Shown piece by piece: positions 49,316 to 59,231 of a DNA stretch of 64,000 nt. The notes beneath the pieces are model-generated. The model saw only the letters and a program-made list of their open reading frames with translations, was not told the origin of the DNA and searched no databases. How positions within the stretch are numbered: the stretch's first letter is position 1; the number at the start of each line of letters is the position of its first letter. Source of the DNA: Tranquillimonas rosea (lineage in GTDB: Bacteria; Pseudomonadota; Alphaproteobacteria; Rhodobacterales; Rhodobacteraceae). The position numbers were made by a program, and so were the translations under genes. The stretch covers positions 1 to 64,000 of the forward strand of contig NZ_FOGU01000014.1 in NCBI RefSeq assembly GCF_900111315.1, in the 5' to 3' direction.

Positions 49316-49995
49316 CTTCCGCGCTCCGCCTTGAACCGGGCCCGCACCGCCTCGGGGTCGTACTCGGTCGCCAGCCAGTCGCGCAGCCCGATGCCCGAGC
49401 GTGCCCGCGCGGCGGCGTAGGTATCCAGGAACAGGCCCAGCACGCCCGCCTTGCTGCCCTTGCGGTGGGCATAGCGCAGCGCAAGCTGCCGCTTGGCCAC
49501 CTCGGGCGCCACGCCCTCCTGATCGATGAGGTACAGCGCCGACGCCACGCCGGTACGGTCCGCGCCGGACTTGCAGTGGATCAGGAACGGCCGCTCGACG
49601 GTATCGAACAGCGACAGGAGCTCCAGGTAGGTCTCGGGCGTGTCGGGCTTGCTGGCGTGGGTCTTGAGGATGTGCAGCGTGATGCCGTGCGCCGCGCAGG
49701 CCTCTTGCTCGAACAGCAGGTAGGAATAGCGCGTCTCGCCCCGCAGCGTGATGATCGACCGCAGACCCTGTGCCGCGTGGCGTGCGATGCGCCGCGGATC
49801 GGGCTGGTTCGACCGGTACACGCCCGGCGCGAGGCGGAACAGGTTCGTCCAGACGCGGCGCAGCAGGGCGTGATCGGCAATGTCGAAATGCCGCTGCGCC
49901 CGGCGTCGCGCCTCGGGCTGGCTGATGTCGCCGGCAAGCTGCCGCGTGAAGCGGTGACGGTAATCCTTCCAGCGCTGGCGCAAGGGCGTGCTCAT
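49312..49995 (-). CDS. CX5R protein/phosphoinositide-type phosphatase
   Basis: This 227-residue protein has the cysteine-phosphatase loop HCKSGADRTG (CX5R), here within PFLIHCKSGADRTGVASA, and the upstream block SIITLRGETRYS. It resembles dual-specificity or bacterial tyrosine phosphatases that may act on proteins or on phosphoinositides or related lipids. Its stop overlaps the ABC exporter start by four bases, so a lipid or cell-envelope role is possible. ATG 49995 is chosen as the first start fitting the basic N-terminus. Confidence 0.82.
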   Translation of the reverse strand: MSTPLRQRWKDYRHRFTRQLAGDISQPEARRRAQRHFDIADHALLRRVWTNLFRLAPGVYRSNQPDPRRIARHAAQGLRSIITLRGETRYSYLLFEQEACAAHGITLHILKTHASKPDTPETYLELLSLFDTVERPFLIHCKSGADRTGVASALYLIDQEGVAPEVAKRQLALRYAHRKGSKAGVLGLFLDTYAAARARSGIGLRDWLATEYDPEAVRARFKAERGR

Positions 49996-50107
49996 GGGCG
50001 GGGCCATACCCTGCTCACACGCCTGCCACAAGCGCAGCGCGCGGCGATTGACCGCCCACCGGGGCGGACATACCAATGGCCGCCACACAGTTTCGGAGCC
50101 GTACCGG

Positions 50108-51304
50108 ATGTCTCTTGCTCAGGGTCGCCATTATCTCGCAATTCCCGGACCTTCGGTCATTCCGGACCGGGTGCTTCAGGCGATGCAGCGGCCGGCGCCC
50201 AACATCTATGCGGGCGAGCTGCCGGACATGATGCCGGGCATCTGCGCCGATCTGAAATCCATCGCCCGGACCGATGGCCAGTGCGCGATCTACATCGCCA
50301 ACGGCCACGGCGCGTGGGAGGCCGCGCTGTCGAACGTCGCCTCTCGCGGGGACAAGGTGCTGATCCTCGCGACCGGGCGGTTCGGCCACGGCTGGGCCGA
50401 GATCGCGCAGGCCATGCATCTCGATGTCGAGGTGATCTCCTTCGGCAAGCGCGCGCCGGTTGACGCCGCCCGCGTGGCCGACCGGCTGGCCGCCGACACT
50501 AAGCACGAAATCAAGGCCGTGCTGACCGTTCAGACGGATACGTCGACCAGTATCCGTAACGAAATCAAACCACTGCGCGATGCTCTTGATGGGGCGGATC
50601 ATCCCGCGCTGCTGATGGTCGATTGCATCGCGTGCCTTGCCTGCGACCGGTTCGAGATGGACGCATGGGGCGCCGACGTCATGGTCACCGCCTGCCAGAA
50701 GGGCCTGATGACGCCGCCGGGGCTGAGCTTCGTCTTCTTCAACGAACGCGCCGATGCCGCGCGGGAGACGGCCGATCTGGTGACGCGCTACTGGGACTGG
50801 CGCCCCCGCGCCTGGCCCGAGCACTTCTATCAGTTCTTCGGCGGCACCGCCGCGACGCACCATGTCTACGGCCTGCGTGCGGCGCTCGACATGATCGCGG
50901 AGGAAGGGCTGGAGCATGTCTGGGACCGGCACGCCCAGATCGCCCGCGCGGTCTGGGCCGCGTTCGAGCGCTGGGGCGCGGACGGCCCCCTAGAGATGAA
51001 CGTGGCAGACCCGGCGATGCGCAGCCATGCGGTGACGGCGCTCAGGATCGGCGCGCCGCACGGCACGCGGCTGCGGGACTGGCTGTCGTCCGAGACGGGG
51101 CTGACGCTGGGGATCGGGCTGGGCATGGCCGACCCCGCCTCTCCCGATTGGCACGGGTTCTTCCGGCTGGGCCACATGGGCCACGTGAACGCGCACATGA
51201 TCCTCGGCGCGCTGGGGGCCATAGATGCCGGCCTCAAGGCGCTCGAGATTCCGCACGGGAGAGGCGCGCTGGAGGCCGCGGCCGAGGTCTGCGCAGGCCG
51301 CTAG
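50108..51304 (+). CDS. Class V PLP aminotransferase (alanine/serine-glyoxylate type)
   Basis: This 398-residue enzyme is of the alanine-glyoxylate/serine-glyoxylate aminotransferase group. The PLP lysine is K198 in VTACQKGLMTPPGL, the aspartate that contacts the PLP ring is D172 in ALLMVDCIACLACD, and GHGAWEAALSNV holds the phosphate-side residues. The family start IPGPSVIP is seen near residue 12. It may link glycine/serine and glyoxylate metabolism. It differs from BhcA and stands alone here, so the exact amino donor is unknown. Its stop overlaps a tiny convergent gene. Confidence 0.83.
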   Translation: MSLAQGRHYLAIPGPSVIPDRVLQAMQRPAPNIYAGELPDMMPGICADLKSIARTDGQCAIYIANGHGAWEAALSNVASRGDKVLILATGRFGHGWAEIAQAMHLDVEVISFGKRAPVDAARVADRLAADTKHEIKAVLTVQTDTSTSIRNEIKPLRDALDGADHPALLMVDCIACLACDRFEMDAWGADVMVTACQKGLMTPPGLSFVFFNERADAARETADLVTRYWDWRPRAWPEHFYQFFGGTAATHHVYGLRAALDMIAEEGLEHVWDRHAQIARAVWAAFERWGADGPLEMNVADPAMRSHAVTALRIGAPHGTRLRDWLSSETGLTLGIGLGMADPASPDWHGFFRLGHMGHVNAHMILGALGAIDAGLKALEIPHGRGALEAAAEVCAGR

Positions 51305-51474
51305 CGCGAGCGGCCGATCAGCCGCTCCCCCGCCCAACCGACGCCGAGGGCGGCGAGCAATCCCCAAACCGCCCAGATCGCGAAGAGCAGGACGAACAGC
51401 AGCACGCCGAAGGACACCAGGAACGCCCCGGTGAAATCGGGCACACGTCCCGGAGGTTGTGACCGGTCACTCAT
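51301..51474 (-). CDS. 57-residue single-pass membrane protein
   Basis: This small gene reads from ATG 51474 to TAG. It encodes 57 residues with a Pro-rich start (MSDRSQPPGRVPDFTG), one long hydrophobic segment at about residues 17-45 with two Trp, and a basic end (RLIGRSR). It has the codon use of its neighbours. It converges on the aminotransferase gene with a shared CTAG and lies 31 bases after hisC on the same strand. I recognise no family; a small inner-membrane protein is the fair description. Confidence 0.6.
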   Translation of the reverse strand: MSDRSQPPGRVPDFTGAFLVSFGVLLFVLLFAIWAVWGLLAALGVGWAGERLIGRSR

Positions 51475-51505
51475 ACGCGCGATGGTAGCACCCGGGAGGC
51501 CGGTG

Positions 51506-52621
51506 TCACCTCACGTTTCGGGCGGCATCCTCGAGCGCCAGCGGCAGCGTCTCTGCCAGCACGTCCATATCGCCATCCGTCCCGCAGGTGATGCGTATGC
51601 ACCTGTCCAGCGGGCTGACGCCGGGCATGCGCACGAACACGCCGCGCGCGATCAGCGCAAGCATGACCTCGCGGGCGAAGCCCCCGTCGCGGCCGCAGTC
51701 GATGGCGACGAAGTTGGTGGCCGACGGCAGCGCCCGCAGCCCGTTCCCGGCCGCGATCTCGCTCATGCGCGCCTTTGAGCGCTCGACGTCGCGGCACACC
51801 TTTTCAAGCCAGTCGCGGTCGGCCAACGCAGCGACGGCGCCGTCCTGGCTGACGCGGGTCATGCCGAAGTGATTGCGCACACGGTCAAAGGCCGCGATCA
51901 GGTCTACCGGGCCGATCGCATATCCCACCCGCGCGCCGGCAAGGCCATAGGCCTTGGAAAAGGTGCGGGTCCGGATCACGCGGGTATCGGTCGGAGCGAT
52001 GTCGGGAATCGCCTCTTCAGGTGCGAAATCGGCATAGGCCTCGTCCAGCACCAGCAGGCATGTGTCGGGAAGACGGTCCAGCATCGCCGCGACCGTCGCG
52101 CCGTCGTGCCAACTTCCCATCGGATTGTCGGGGTTCGAGATGTAGACCAGCTTCGCCCCGGTTTCGACGGCCTTGTCGACCAGCGCGTCCGGATCCTCAT
52201 GATCCCCCCGGAACGGCACCTTGTGCAAGGTCCCGCCAAAGCCGGTGACATGGTAGTTGAAGGTCGGATAGGCGCCGGCCGAGGTCACAACGGCGCCTCC
52301 CTCGGCCACGGTCAGTCGGACGAGGTTGCCGAGGATGCCGTCGATCCCCTCGCCCACCAGCACATGCGCAGGGTCGACATCGTGATACGCGGCGATGGCG
52401 TGGCGCAGGTCGTGGCTCAAGCTGTCGCCGTATTTCCAGGACTCCGCCGCCGCCTTTTCCATCGCGGCCACCGCCTTCGGCGACGGGCCGAAGACGGATT
52501 CGTTGGCGCCGAGGCGGGCGCGGAACGCCTCGCCCGCCTCCCGCTCCATCGTTTCGGGGCCGACGAAAGGAACGGTGGCGGGCAGCGACGCGGCGAGGCG
52601 GGTGAGGCGCGGATCGGTCAT
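51506..52621 (-). CDS. hisC: Histidinol-phosphate aminotransferase-type enzyme
   Basis: This 371-residue class I/II aminotransferase resembles HisC, which acts in histidine biosynthesis and may also serve aromatic amino acids. Visible are [40 protein letters not shown] and the PLP lysine in [20 protein letters not shown] 52621 overlaps the valS stop by four bases. No other his gene is near, so substrate preference between imidazoleacetol phosphate and other keto acids is not settled. Confidence 0.85.
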   Translation of the reverse strand: MTDPRLTRLAASLPATVPFVGPETMEREAGEAFRARLGANESVFGPSPKAVAAMEKAAAESWKYGDSLSHDLRHAIAAYHDVDPAHVLVGEGIDGILGNLVRLTVAEGGAVVTSAGAYPTFNYHVTGFGGTLHKVPFRGDHEDPDALVDKAVETGAKLVYISNPDNPMGSWHDGATVAAMLDRLPDTCLLVLDEAYADFAPEEAIPDIAPTDTRVIRTRTFSKAYGLAGARVGYAIGPVDLIAAFDRVRNHFGMTRVSQDGAVAALADRDWLEKVCRDVERSKARMSEIAAGNGLRALPSATNFVAIDCGRDGGFAREVMLALIARGVFVRMPGVSPLDRCIRITCGTDGDMDVLAETLPLALEDAARNVR

Positions 52622-55600
52622 GCGACCTCGGCGAGACGATCCAGGGCGGCGCGCAGCTTGGCCTCTTCGGCCGCCTTCGCATCTGCCAGTTCCCGTGTCT
52701 CCTCGACCACGTCGTCGGGGGCGCTTTCGAGGAATTTCGGGTTGTCGAGACGTCCCTTGAGGCCGCCGATCTCCTTGGTGAGCTTCTGGAGCGACTTCTC
52801 GAGCCGCGCCTTCTCGGCGCCGACGTCGATGATGCCGACCAGCGGCAAGGCGAACGTGCCCCCCTTCACCGGGATCGCCGCGGCGCCCTTGGGTGCCGTG
52901 TCGGCCTCGGTGATGGTCTCGATCCGGGCGAGGCGCTTGATCAGCGACGCGTTCCGGTCGAGCGCCGTGCGGCCGGCCTCGTCGAGCTCGAGCTGAAGCA
53001 GCTCGACCTCGAGGCCATTGGGGACGTTCATCTCGCCGCGGACCGAGCGGACGGCCTCGATCAGTGAAATCACCCACGACATCTCGGCATCGGCATTTTC
53101 GTCAACGAGATCAGAGACCTGGTAGGTGGGCCAGTCGGCATGGCACAGCAGGCCGCGGTCGCCGGCAACGCCCCAGAGCTCTTCGGTGATGAAGGGCATG
53201 ATCGGGTGCAGCAGGATCAGGCACTGGTCCAGAACCCAGGCGAGCGTCGTCCGGGTTTCCTGAACGACCTCGGGGTCGTCGCTGTTCAGAAGCGGCTTCG
53301 ACAGTTCGAGATACCAGTCGCAGACCTTGCCCCAGACGAAACCGTAGAGCGCGTTCGCCGCGTCGTTGAACCGGTATGCGTTCAGCGCCGCGTCGACCTC
53401 TTCGCGGACCTTCGCGGTCTCGCCCATGATCCACTTGTTCACGGTGGCACCGGGCGTACACGGAACGTGCACAGCGCGTGCACCATCCGTCTGCACAAAT
53501 GCATCGTTCATCTCGGCGAACCGGAAGGCGTTCCACAGCTTCGTGCCGAAGTTCCGATACCCCGCGATCCGGCTGGTCGACAGCTTCAGGTCGCGGCCCA
53601 TCGCCGCCATCGCCGTCAGCGTGAAGCGCACGGCATCGGCGCCGTACTCGTCGATCTGCTCGATCGGGTCCAGCACGTTGCCCAGCGACTTGGACATCTT
53701 CTTGCCCTTCTCGTCGCGGACAAGAGCGTGGACATAGACGGTGTGGAACGGCTTCTCGTCGACGACCGCCAGCTGCATCATCATCATCCGGGCGACCCAG
53801 AAGAAGATGATGTCGAACCCGGTGACCAGGACGCTGGTCGGGAAGTAGCGGCGCAGTTCCTCGGTGTCGTCGGGCCAGCCGAGCGTGCCGATGGGCCAGA
53901 GCCCGGACGAGAACCAGGTGTCCAGAACGTCGGGGTCGCGATAGACCGGGATCGCCACCGGCGCGTGGGTGTCGCGGATCGCGCCCTCGGTCCGCAGCCG
54001 CGTGGTGATGCCCTCGATCAGCTGCATCGCCTCGGCCTCGTCCTCGACCCACTTGATCTCGTCGTGGCGGTAATAGGCCTTCATCTGCTCGAAAGCGTCG
54101 TCCCAGCTGGGGGCGCAGAACGGCACCCATTCGGCATCGTAGAGGATATGCCCGCCGTCGGGATCGTCCGAGGACAGCGCCGGCCCGTACCAGACCGGGA
54201 TCTGGTGGCCCCACCACAACTGACGCGAGATGCACCACGGCTCGATATTCTCGAGCCAGTGGAAATACACCTTGGCATCGCGTTCGGGCAGGATGCGCGT
54301 GCCCTCGGTCGAGCCTTCGGGCCGCGCCATCCCCTTGCGCACCTCGTCCAGCGCGGGGCCGACGATCTTGGTCGTGTCGACGAACCACTGGTCGGTGAGC
54401 ATCGGCTCGATCACCACCTTCGAGCGGTCGCCGAAGGGCTGGGTGATCAGCTTTTCCTCGACCAGCGGGACGAGCTGCTCTTCGGGCGGGATGCCGCCCT
54501 CTTCCGGCGACGCCTTGCGCTGCGCCGCCTTGCCCAGCCGCGGATCCCAGGCCGGAACCATGACGGCCAGCCCCTCGGCGGTGATGTCGGCCACCACACG
54601 CGCGCGCGCCTCGAACCGGTCGAGACCGCGATACGCCTCGGGCACGAGGTTGAGCGCGTCGATCTCGGCGGCGCTCGCCTCGGCGCCGCGGGCGATCTCC
54701 TGCGCGCGGGCGGCCGCCTCGTCATAGGGCGCGCCATCGGCCCGCATCGCGCCGCCGGTATCCATCAGCCGGTATTTCGGAATGCCGCCCCGCTCGGCGA
54801 CGGCATGGTCGTTGAAGTCGTGCGCGCCGGTGATCTTCACCGCGCCCGAACCGAAATCGGGATCGGGATACTCGTCGGTGATGATCGGGATCAGGCGCCG
54901 GCTCTCTTTCGGGCCGACGGGGATCTCGCAGTACTTTCCGACGATGGGCGCGTATCTCTCATCCGAGGGATGCACCGCGACGGCGCCGTCGCCCAGCATC
55001 GTCTCGGGCCGCGTCGTGGCGATCGAGATGTAGTCGCGCTCTTCCTCGAGCACGGTGTTTCCGTCCGCGTCCTTCTCGACATAGGTATACGTCTCGCCAT
55101 CCGCCAGCGGATAGCGGAAGTGCCACATGTGGCCGGTGGCGTCGATGTTCTCGACCTCGAGATCGCTGATCGCCGTCTCGAAATGCGGGTCCCAGTTCAC
55201 CAGCCGCTTGCCGCGGTAGATCAGGCCCTTGCGGTACATCTCGACGAAGACCTTGATGACGGCGTCGTGGAAATTGCCGTCCTCGCCCTCGGGCGCGCCG
55301 GGGGCGCCCGACATGGTGAAGGCCTCGCGCGACCAGTCGCAGGACGCGCCCAGCCGCTTGAGCTGCCGGCGGATGTTCCCGCCCGAGGTCGACTTCCACT
55401 CCCACACCTTCTCGAGGAAGGCGGCGCGGCCCATCTCACGGCGCGAGGGCTGCTGCGTGCGGGCCAGCTCGCGCTCGACGACCATCTGCGTCGCGATGCC
55501 GGCATGGTCGGTGCCTGGCTGCCACAGCGTGTCGAAGCCCCGCATCCGGTGCCAGCGCACCAGGATGTCCTGCAGCGTGTTGTTGAAGGCGTGGCCCATG

Positions 55601-55758
55601 TGCAGGCTGCCGGTGACGTTCGGCGGCGGGATCATCACCGAGAACGGCTCGGCGCCCTCCTTTGCGTTGGCTCCCGCGGCAAAGGCGTTGGCCTCATCCC
55701 AGGCCGCGGCGATGCGGGCCTCGGACTCGGCGGCGTTGAAGGTCTTTTCCATCGGCAT
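52618..55758 (-). CDS. valS: Valyl-tRNA synthetase
   Basis: This 1046-residue class I synthetase charges tRNA-Val and edits threonine. The HIGH-type motif is in [16 protein letters not shown], the KMSKS loop is [11 protein letters not shown], and SQVW-type and editing (CP1) blocks follow the usual order. The C-terminal coiled-coil tRNA-binding arm is seen in [19 protein letters not shown]. The length is near the upper end for the family because of insertions. It is cotranscribed with hisC (ATGA overlap). Confidence 0.96.
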   Translation of the reverse strand: MPMEKTFNAAESEARIAAAWDEANAFAAGANAKEGAEPFSVMIPPPNVTGSLHMGHAFNNTLQDILVRWHRMRGFDTLWQPGTDHAGIATQMVVERELARTQQPSRREMGRAAFLEKVWEWKSTSGGNIRRQLKRLGASCDWSREAFTMSGAPGAPEGEDGNFHDAVIKVFVEMYRKGLIYRGKRLVNWDPHFETAISDLEVENIDATGHMWHFRYPLADGETYTYVEKDADGNTVLEEERDYISIATTRPETMLGDGAVAVHPSDERYAPIVGKYCEIPVGPKESRRLIPIITDEYPDPDFGSGAVKITGAHDFNDHAVAERGGIPKYRLMDTGGAMRADGAPYDEAAARAQEIARGAEASAAEIDALNLVPEAYRGLDRFEARARVVADITAEGLAVMVPAWDPRLGKAAQRKASPEEGGIPPEEQLVPLVEEKLITQPFGDRSKVVIEPMLTDQWFVDTTKIVGPALDEVRKGMARPEGSTEGTRILPERDAKVYFHWLENIEPWCISRQLWWGHQIPVWYGPALSSDDPDGGHILYDAEWVPFCAPSWDDAFEQMKAYYRHDEIKWVEDEAEAMQLIEGITTRLRTEGAIRDTHAPVAIPVYRDPDVLDTWFSSGLWPIGTLGWPDDTEELRRYFPTSVLVTGFDIIFFWVARMMMMQLAVVDEKPFHTVYVHALVRDEKGKKMSKSLGNVLDPIEQIDEYGADAVRFTLTAMAAMGRDLKLSTSRIAGYRNFGTKLWNAFRFAEMNDAFVQTDGARAVHVPCTPGATVNKWIMGETAKVREEVDAALNAYRFNDAANALYGFVWGKVCDWYLELSKPLLNSDDPEVVQETRTTLAWVLDQCLILLHPIMPFITEELWGVAGDRGLLCHADWPTYQVSDLVDENADAEMSWVISLIEAVRSVRGEMNVPNGLEVELLQLELDEAGRTALDRNASLIKRLARIETITEADTAPKGAAAIPVKGGTFALPLVGIIDVGAEKARLEKSLQKLTKEIGGLKGRLDNPKFLESAPDDVVEETRELADAKAAEEAKLRAALDRLAEVA

Positions 55759-55816
55759 GCCCGTCGTCCTGTTCGCTCAGCCGCCGGTCTAGCCAAACCG
55801 GGGCGCGGGGAAAAGG

Positions 55817-56383
55817 TCAGAAGATCAGTCCCCACAGGATCAGCGGCGCCAGTTCCAGCACCGCGATCCCCGCAAAGACGGCGCGCCAGGCGAGGCTGCG
55901 GAAACGCACCAGCAAGAGGATCGTGAGGCCCAGCGTCGCCGCCTGCTCGACCGGGCCGACCCATCCGCCGCCCCGCGCACCGTCCCAGTAGCTGACGGGC
56001 GAGCGGAAGACCCAGTCGCTCAGCGGCCAGAAATGCATCCGCGCATCGTCGGCATGCAGCGGAAAGTCGAACGCCAGGTGCAACAGCGCCGCGCCGGTGA
56101 ACGCCACCGCCCAGCCCGACCGCGCGCCCACTGCCACGGCCGCGGCAAGGCCCCACAGGACGAAGCTGTTGTCGACGGCAAAGACCTGCTGCCAGGCGTC
56201 GGAATGGTAGAACGTCCCGAACACCTGCGCCGGTGCATGGCCCAGGATCAGCGCCGTTCCGGCCATCAGATACAGCGACACATCCGGCGCCAGCCCGCCG
56301 GCGAGCGCGGCCAGCGTCACGCGCCGATCGCCCGGCCGGCCAAAGGCGGCGGCGCCGAAGATGAGATGGGCGGGCGTGTTCAT
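55817..56383 (-). CDS. Multi-pass membrane protein, YdjM/DUF457-like
   Basis: This 188-residue inner-membrane protein has about five hydrophobic helices. The start MNTPAHLIFGAAAFGRPGDR and the His and Asp residues in LLHLAFDFPLHADDARMH resemble the YdjM-type membrane-bound metal-dependent hydrolase group, whose function is unknown. It is sometimes mislabelled CobQ because it neighbours that gene. It is divergent from cobQ across 74 bases. Confidence 0.65.
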   Translation of the reverse strand: MNTPAHLIFGAAAFGRPGDRRVTLAALAGGLAPDVSLYLMAGTALILGHAPAQVFGTFYHSDAWQQVFAVDNSFVLWGLAAAVAVGARSGWAVAFTGAALLHLAFDFPLHADDARMHFWPLSDWVFRSPVSYWDGARGGGWVGPVEQAATLGLTILLLVRFRSLAWRAVFAGIAVLELAPLILWGLIF

Positions 56384-56457
56384 CGGCGTCTCCGCGTCGG
56401 CGGCTTTCCTTGGCGGCCGCGGCTCGCTAAGGCGGGAGCGTAGCAGGAGGCGGGACG

Positions 56458-57912
56458 ATGGCCAGAGCGATCATGATCCAGGGCGCGGGCTCGAACGTGG
56501 GCAAGTCGATGCTGGTCGCAGGCCTCGCACGGGCGCTGGTGCGGCGCGGGGTCTCGGTGGCGCCATTCAAGCCGCAGAACATGTCGAACAACGCCGCCGT
56601 CACCGCCGACGGCGGCGAGATCGGCCGCGCCCAGGCGCTGCAGGCCCGCGCAGCGGGGCGTGCGGCATCGGTGGACATGAACCCGGTGCTCCTGAAACCC
56701 GAAAGTGACACCGGCGCGCAGGTGATCGTGCAGGGCCACCGCCAGGGCACCCTGCGTGCCGGCGCCTATGGGCGCCGCAAGGGCGAATTGCTGCCACGGG
56801 TGCTCGACAGCTTCTCCCGCCTCTCCGCCGGGGCCGATGTCGTGCTGGTCGAAGGGGCCGGTTCGCCGGCCGAGATCAACCTGAGAGCGGGCGACATCGC
56901 CAACATGGGCTTCGCCGAGGCCGCCGGCGTGCCGGTCGTGCTGGTCGGCGACATCGACCGCGGCGGCGTGATCGCGCAATGCGTGGGCACCCACGCGGTC
57001 CTGTCCGAGGCCGACCGCGCCCGGATCCGGGGCTTCGCCGTCAACAAGTTCCGCGGCGACCCGAACCTTTTCGCCGACGGGATGGCGGCGATCGCGGCGC
57101 GCACCGGCTGGCGCGACCTCGGCCTCGTGCCCTGGTTCGCCGACGCCTGGCGCCTGCCGGCCGAGGACGCGCTCGACATCTCCTCCGGCCCCCATCGCGG
57201 CGCGGTGAAGGTGGCAGTGCCGCTCCTGCCCCGCATCGCCAATTTCGACGATCTGGACCCGCTCTCCGCCGAACCCGAGGTGACGGTCGACATGGTGCCG
57301 CCCGGCCGCGCCCTGCCCGGAGACGCCGACCTCGTGCTGCTTCCCGGCACCAAGTCCACCATCGCCGACCTCGCCGCATTCCGCGCCCAGGGCTGGGATA
57401 TCGACCTCACCGCCCATCTCCGTCGCGGCGGCCGCGCGCTCGGCATCTGCGGCGGCTACCAGATGCTCGGCCGTCGCATCGCCGACCCCGACGGCCTGGA
57501 AGGCCCGCCGCAAAGCGTCGACGGCCTCGGCCATCTCGACGTCGAGACGGTGATGCGCCCGATGAAACGCCTGGCTCTCGGCACCGCCACCTGCCGCGAC
57601 AGCGGCGCGCCGCTCGCGGGCTACGAGATCCACATCGGCGACACGACCGGCCCCGACACCGCTCGCCCCTGGCTCACCCTCGACGGCGCCCCCCACGGCG
57701 CCGCCTCGGCGGACGGACGCGTGCGGGGCTGCTATCTCCACGGCCTCTTCGCCTCCGACGCCTTCCGCGCCCACTGGCTGACGGCGCTCGGCGCCCCTCC
57801 CGGCGACACCGCCTACGAGGCCGGGGTCGAGTCCACGCTCGACGCCCTCGCCGCCCATCTCGAAACCCATATCGACATCGACGCGCTCCTCGCCCTCGCC
57901 GAACCGGTCTGA
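56458..57912 (+). CDS. cobQ: Cobyric acid synthase
   Basis: This 484-residue enzyme amidates four side chains of adenosyl-cobyrinate diamide in vitamin B12 synthesis. The N-terminal ATPase has the P-loop [19 protein letters not shown] and [19 protein letters not shown]. The C-terminal glutaminase has the nucleophile cysteine in [15 protein letters not shown] and the histidine in [17 protein letters not shown] 56458 follows GGAGGCGGG. It stands alone, without other cob genes in the window. Confidence 0.93.
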   Translation: MARAIMIQGAGSNVGKSMLVAGLARALVRRGVSVAPFKPQNMSNNAAVTADGGEIGRAQALQARAAGRAASVDMNPVLLKPESDTGAQVIVQGHRQGTLRAGAYGRRKGELLPRVLDSFSRLSAGADVVLVEGAGSPAEINLRAGDIANMGFAEAAGVPVVLVGDIDRGGVIAQCVGTHAVLSEADRARIRGFAVNKFRGDPNLFADGMAAIAARTGWRDLGLVPWFADAWRLPAEDALDISSGPHRGAVKVAVPLLPRIANFDDLDPLSAEPEVTVDMVPPGRALPGDADLVLLPGTKSTIADLAAFRAQGWDIDLTAHLRRGGRALGICGGYQMLGRRIADPDGLEGPPQSVDGLGHLDVETVMRPMKRLALGTATCRDSGAPLAGYEIHIGDTTGPDTARPWLTLDGAPHGAASADGRVRGCYLHGLFASDAFRAHWLTALGAPPGDTAYEAGVESTLDALAAHLETHIDIDALLALAEPV

Positions 57913-57943
57913 CGCTTCCTCTGTCCGAAAATAACCTGGGGGG

Positions 57944-57999
57944 GTCGCCCCATGGCGACGGGGGCAGAGCCCCCTCCGGCGCGGGGGCGCAGCCCCCGC
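57944..57999. repeat. Tandem intergenic hairpins
   Basis: Three inverted repeats follow one another: GTCGCC-CCAT-GGCGAC (57944-57959), GGGGGC-AGA-GCCCCC (57960-57974) and GCGGGGGC-GCA-GCCCCCGC (57981-57999). They fill the gap between the convergent ends of cobQ and the PopZ-like gene, where they may act as a bidirectional terminator. Short G/C palindromes like these are often repeated across Rhodobacteraceae genomes. Confidence 0.6.
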
Positions 58000-58030
58000 C
58001 CGCGGCGACGCGCGCCAGCGCGGCGCAACC

Positions 58031-59071
58031 CTATTCGAAGTCGCGGATCGCGATCGCGCGCATGATCTCGCGCCGCACCAGCTTTCGCACGTTGCGGGTG
58101 ATCTTCTCGCCCAGGGCGCCCTGCAGCTCCTCGCGCACGATCTCGGCCACCAACTCGCGCAGGGCGGCCTCGTCCATCAGCTCGCCCTCGCCCGACGCCG
58201 CCTCCTCGCGCCCGGGGGCGCGGGGCGGGCCGTGGAAGGTCAGCAGGTTGTCGGGCTGCGCTTCGGTTTCCGCACCGATCGGGGGCGAGTCCGCCGCGTC
58301 CGACAGCCTCAGCGCATCCGCCGTGCGGTCCGTCGCGGACTCGGTGACGGCGGCCTCGATCTCAGCCGCGACGGCCGCATCCAGGCCGCTACTCTCGTCG
58401 CCATCATCCTCCGCCTCCTCGACCGCCCGCGCATCGTCGTCCTCCGCTGTCACCGCCTCGGCGGCGCCCAGCGTCAGCGGCGCGGGGCGCTCGAGCGGAT
58501 CGGTGTCCGCGATAAGCTCCGAGAGCGCCGTGGCGAGGTCGTCGTTCTGACCCTGCGCTTCTGGCTCCGGCGCGGGCTCCTCCGACGCGGCGTCACGGGA
58601 CGCGGCCACCGCGCCGCGCCGCGAGGTGAAGCGCAGCTCGTCGCCCGAGAGCGCCGCCGCGATGTCGGCGGTCTCTTCGGGATCAGAGGTTTGCGGCGCG
58701 AGGCTCAGGCCCGGCATCCGCGACGGGCGGTGCTGCAGCGTGTCCTCCGAGCCGTCGGGCTCGAAGTCCTGCGCCTGCGCGTTGATCGCGATCTCGAGCT
58801 CGGCGATGCGCTGTTCCAGTGTCAGGGGTCGCGCGGCCTGCCGGGGCGCGGGGGTCTCGTCGGGGCGTGCGGGAAAGCTGTCGGCGGCCTCGGAATAATC
58901 CGGGTCGCCCGGATCGCGCGCCGGACTGGCGGGCGGCGCGATACGCTGCTCCGAGGTCAGGATCAGCCGGTCCGCCGCGCGGGCCTCTGGACGGACGGGC
59001 TCCGCCGAGACGAGCCGGCGGATCGACGAGAGGACATCCTCGATTTCGTGGTCTTGAACGGGATCTGACAC
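58031..59071 (-). CDS. PopZ-like DUF2497 polar organizing protein
   Basis: This 346-residue protein has the two conserved ends of the DUF2497/PopZ family. The N-terminal helix is HEIEDVLSSIRRLVSAEP, and the C-terminal oligomerisation part is LRELVAEIVREELQGALGEK with ITRNVRKLVRREIMRAIA. The long middle is acidic, Pro/Ala-rich and unstructured. PopZ anchors chromosome origins and signalling proteins at the cell pole in Caulobacter. The middle here is longer than in PopZ (177 residues). GTG 59071 is taken as start (AGAGG at the right distance). Polar role is inferred. Confidence 0.8.
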   Translation of the reverse strand: MSDPVQDHEIEDVLSSIRRLVSAEPVRPEARAADRLILTSEQRIAPPASPARDPGDPDYSEAADSFPARPDETPAPRQAARPLTLEQRIAELEIAINAQAQDFEPDGSEDTLQHRPSRMPGLSLAPQTSDPEETADIAAALSGDELRFTSRRGAVAASRDAASEEPAPEPEAQGQNDDLATALSELIADTDPLERPAPLTLGAAEAVTAEDDDARAVEEAEDDGDESSGLDAAVAAEIEAAVTESATDRTADALRLSDAADSPPIGAETEAQPDNLLTFHGPPRAPGREEAASGEGELMDEAALRELVAEIVREELQGALGEKITRNVRKLVRREIMRAIAIRDFE

Positions 59072-59169
59072 CGGCTCGGCCTCTTGGTTTGTTGAAACCA
59101 GTCTACTGCGGCAGGAGCGTTGGCACAACATCTGGTGCAGGCGGGCGCGGCACGCCGGTCATGCCGCCC

Positions 59170-59207
59170 AAAAGAAAGGCCCCGGACCGTCGCTGCGGTC
59201 CGGGGCC
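59170..59207 (-). terminator. Rho-independent terminator after tolC
   Basis: On the minus strand an 11-bp perfect stem GGCCCCGGACC/GGTCCGGGGCC (59207-59178) with loop GCAGCGAC is followed by TTTCTTTT (59177-59170). It ends the PCMT-tolC transcript, 25 bases after the tolC stop. Confidence 0.85.
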
Positions 59208-59231
59208 CGATCGCCGTGTCGTGCGATCCGT

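Noticed and set aside
50108-51304. Aspartate-glyoxylate aminotransferase BhcA
   Set aside because: The sequence differs clearly from BhcA as I know it and bhcB, bhcC and bhcD are not adjacent.
51506-53077. A 523-residue frame extending hisC upstream into valS
   Set aside because: The extra 152 residues are an off-frame reading of valS; the ATGA overlap at 52618-52621 gives the natural start.
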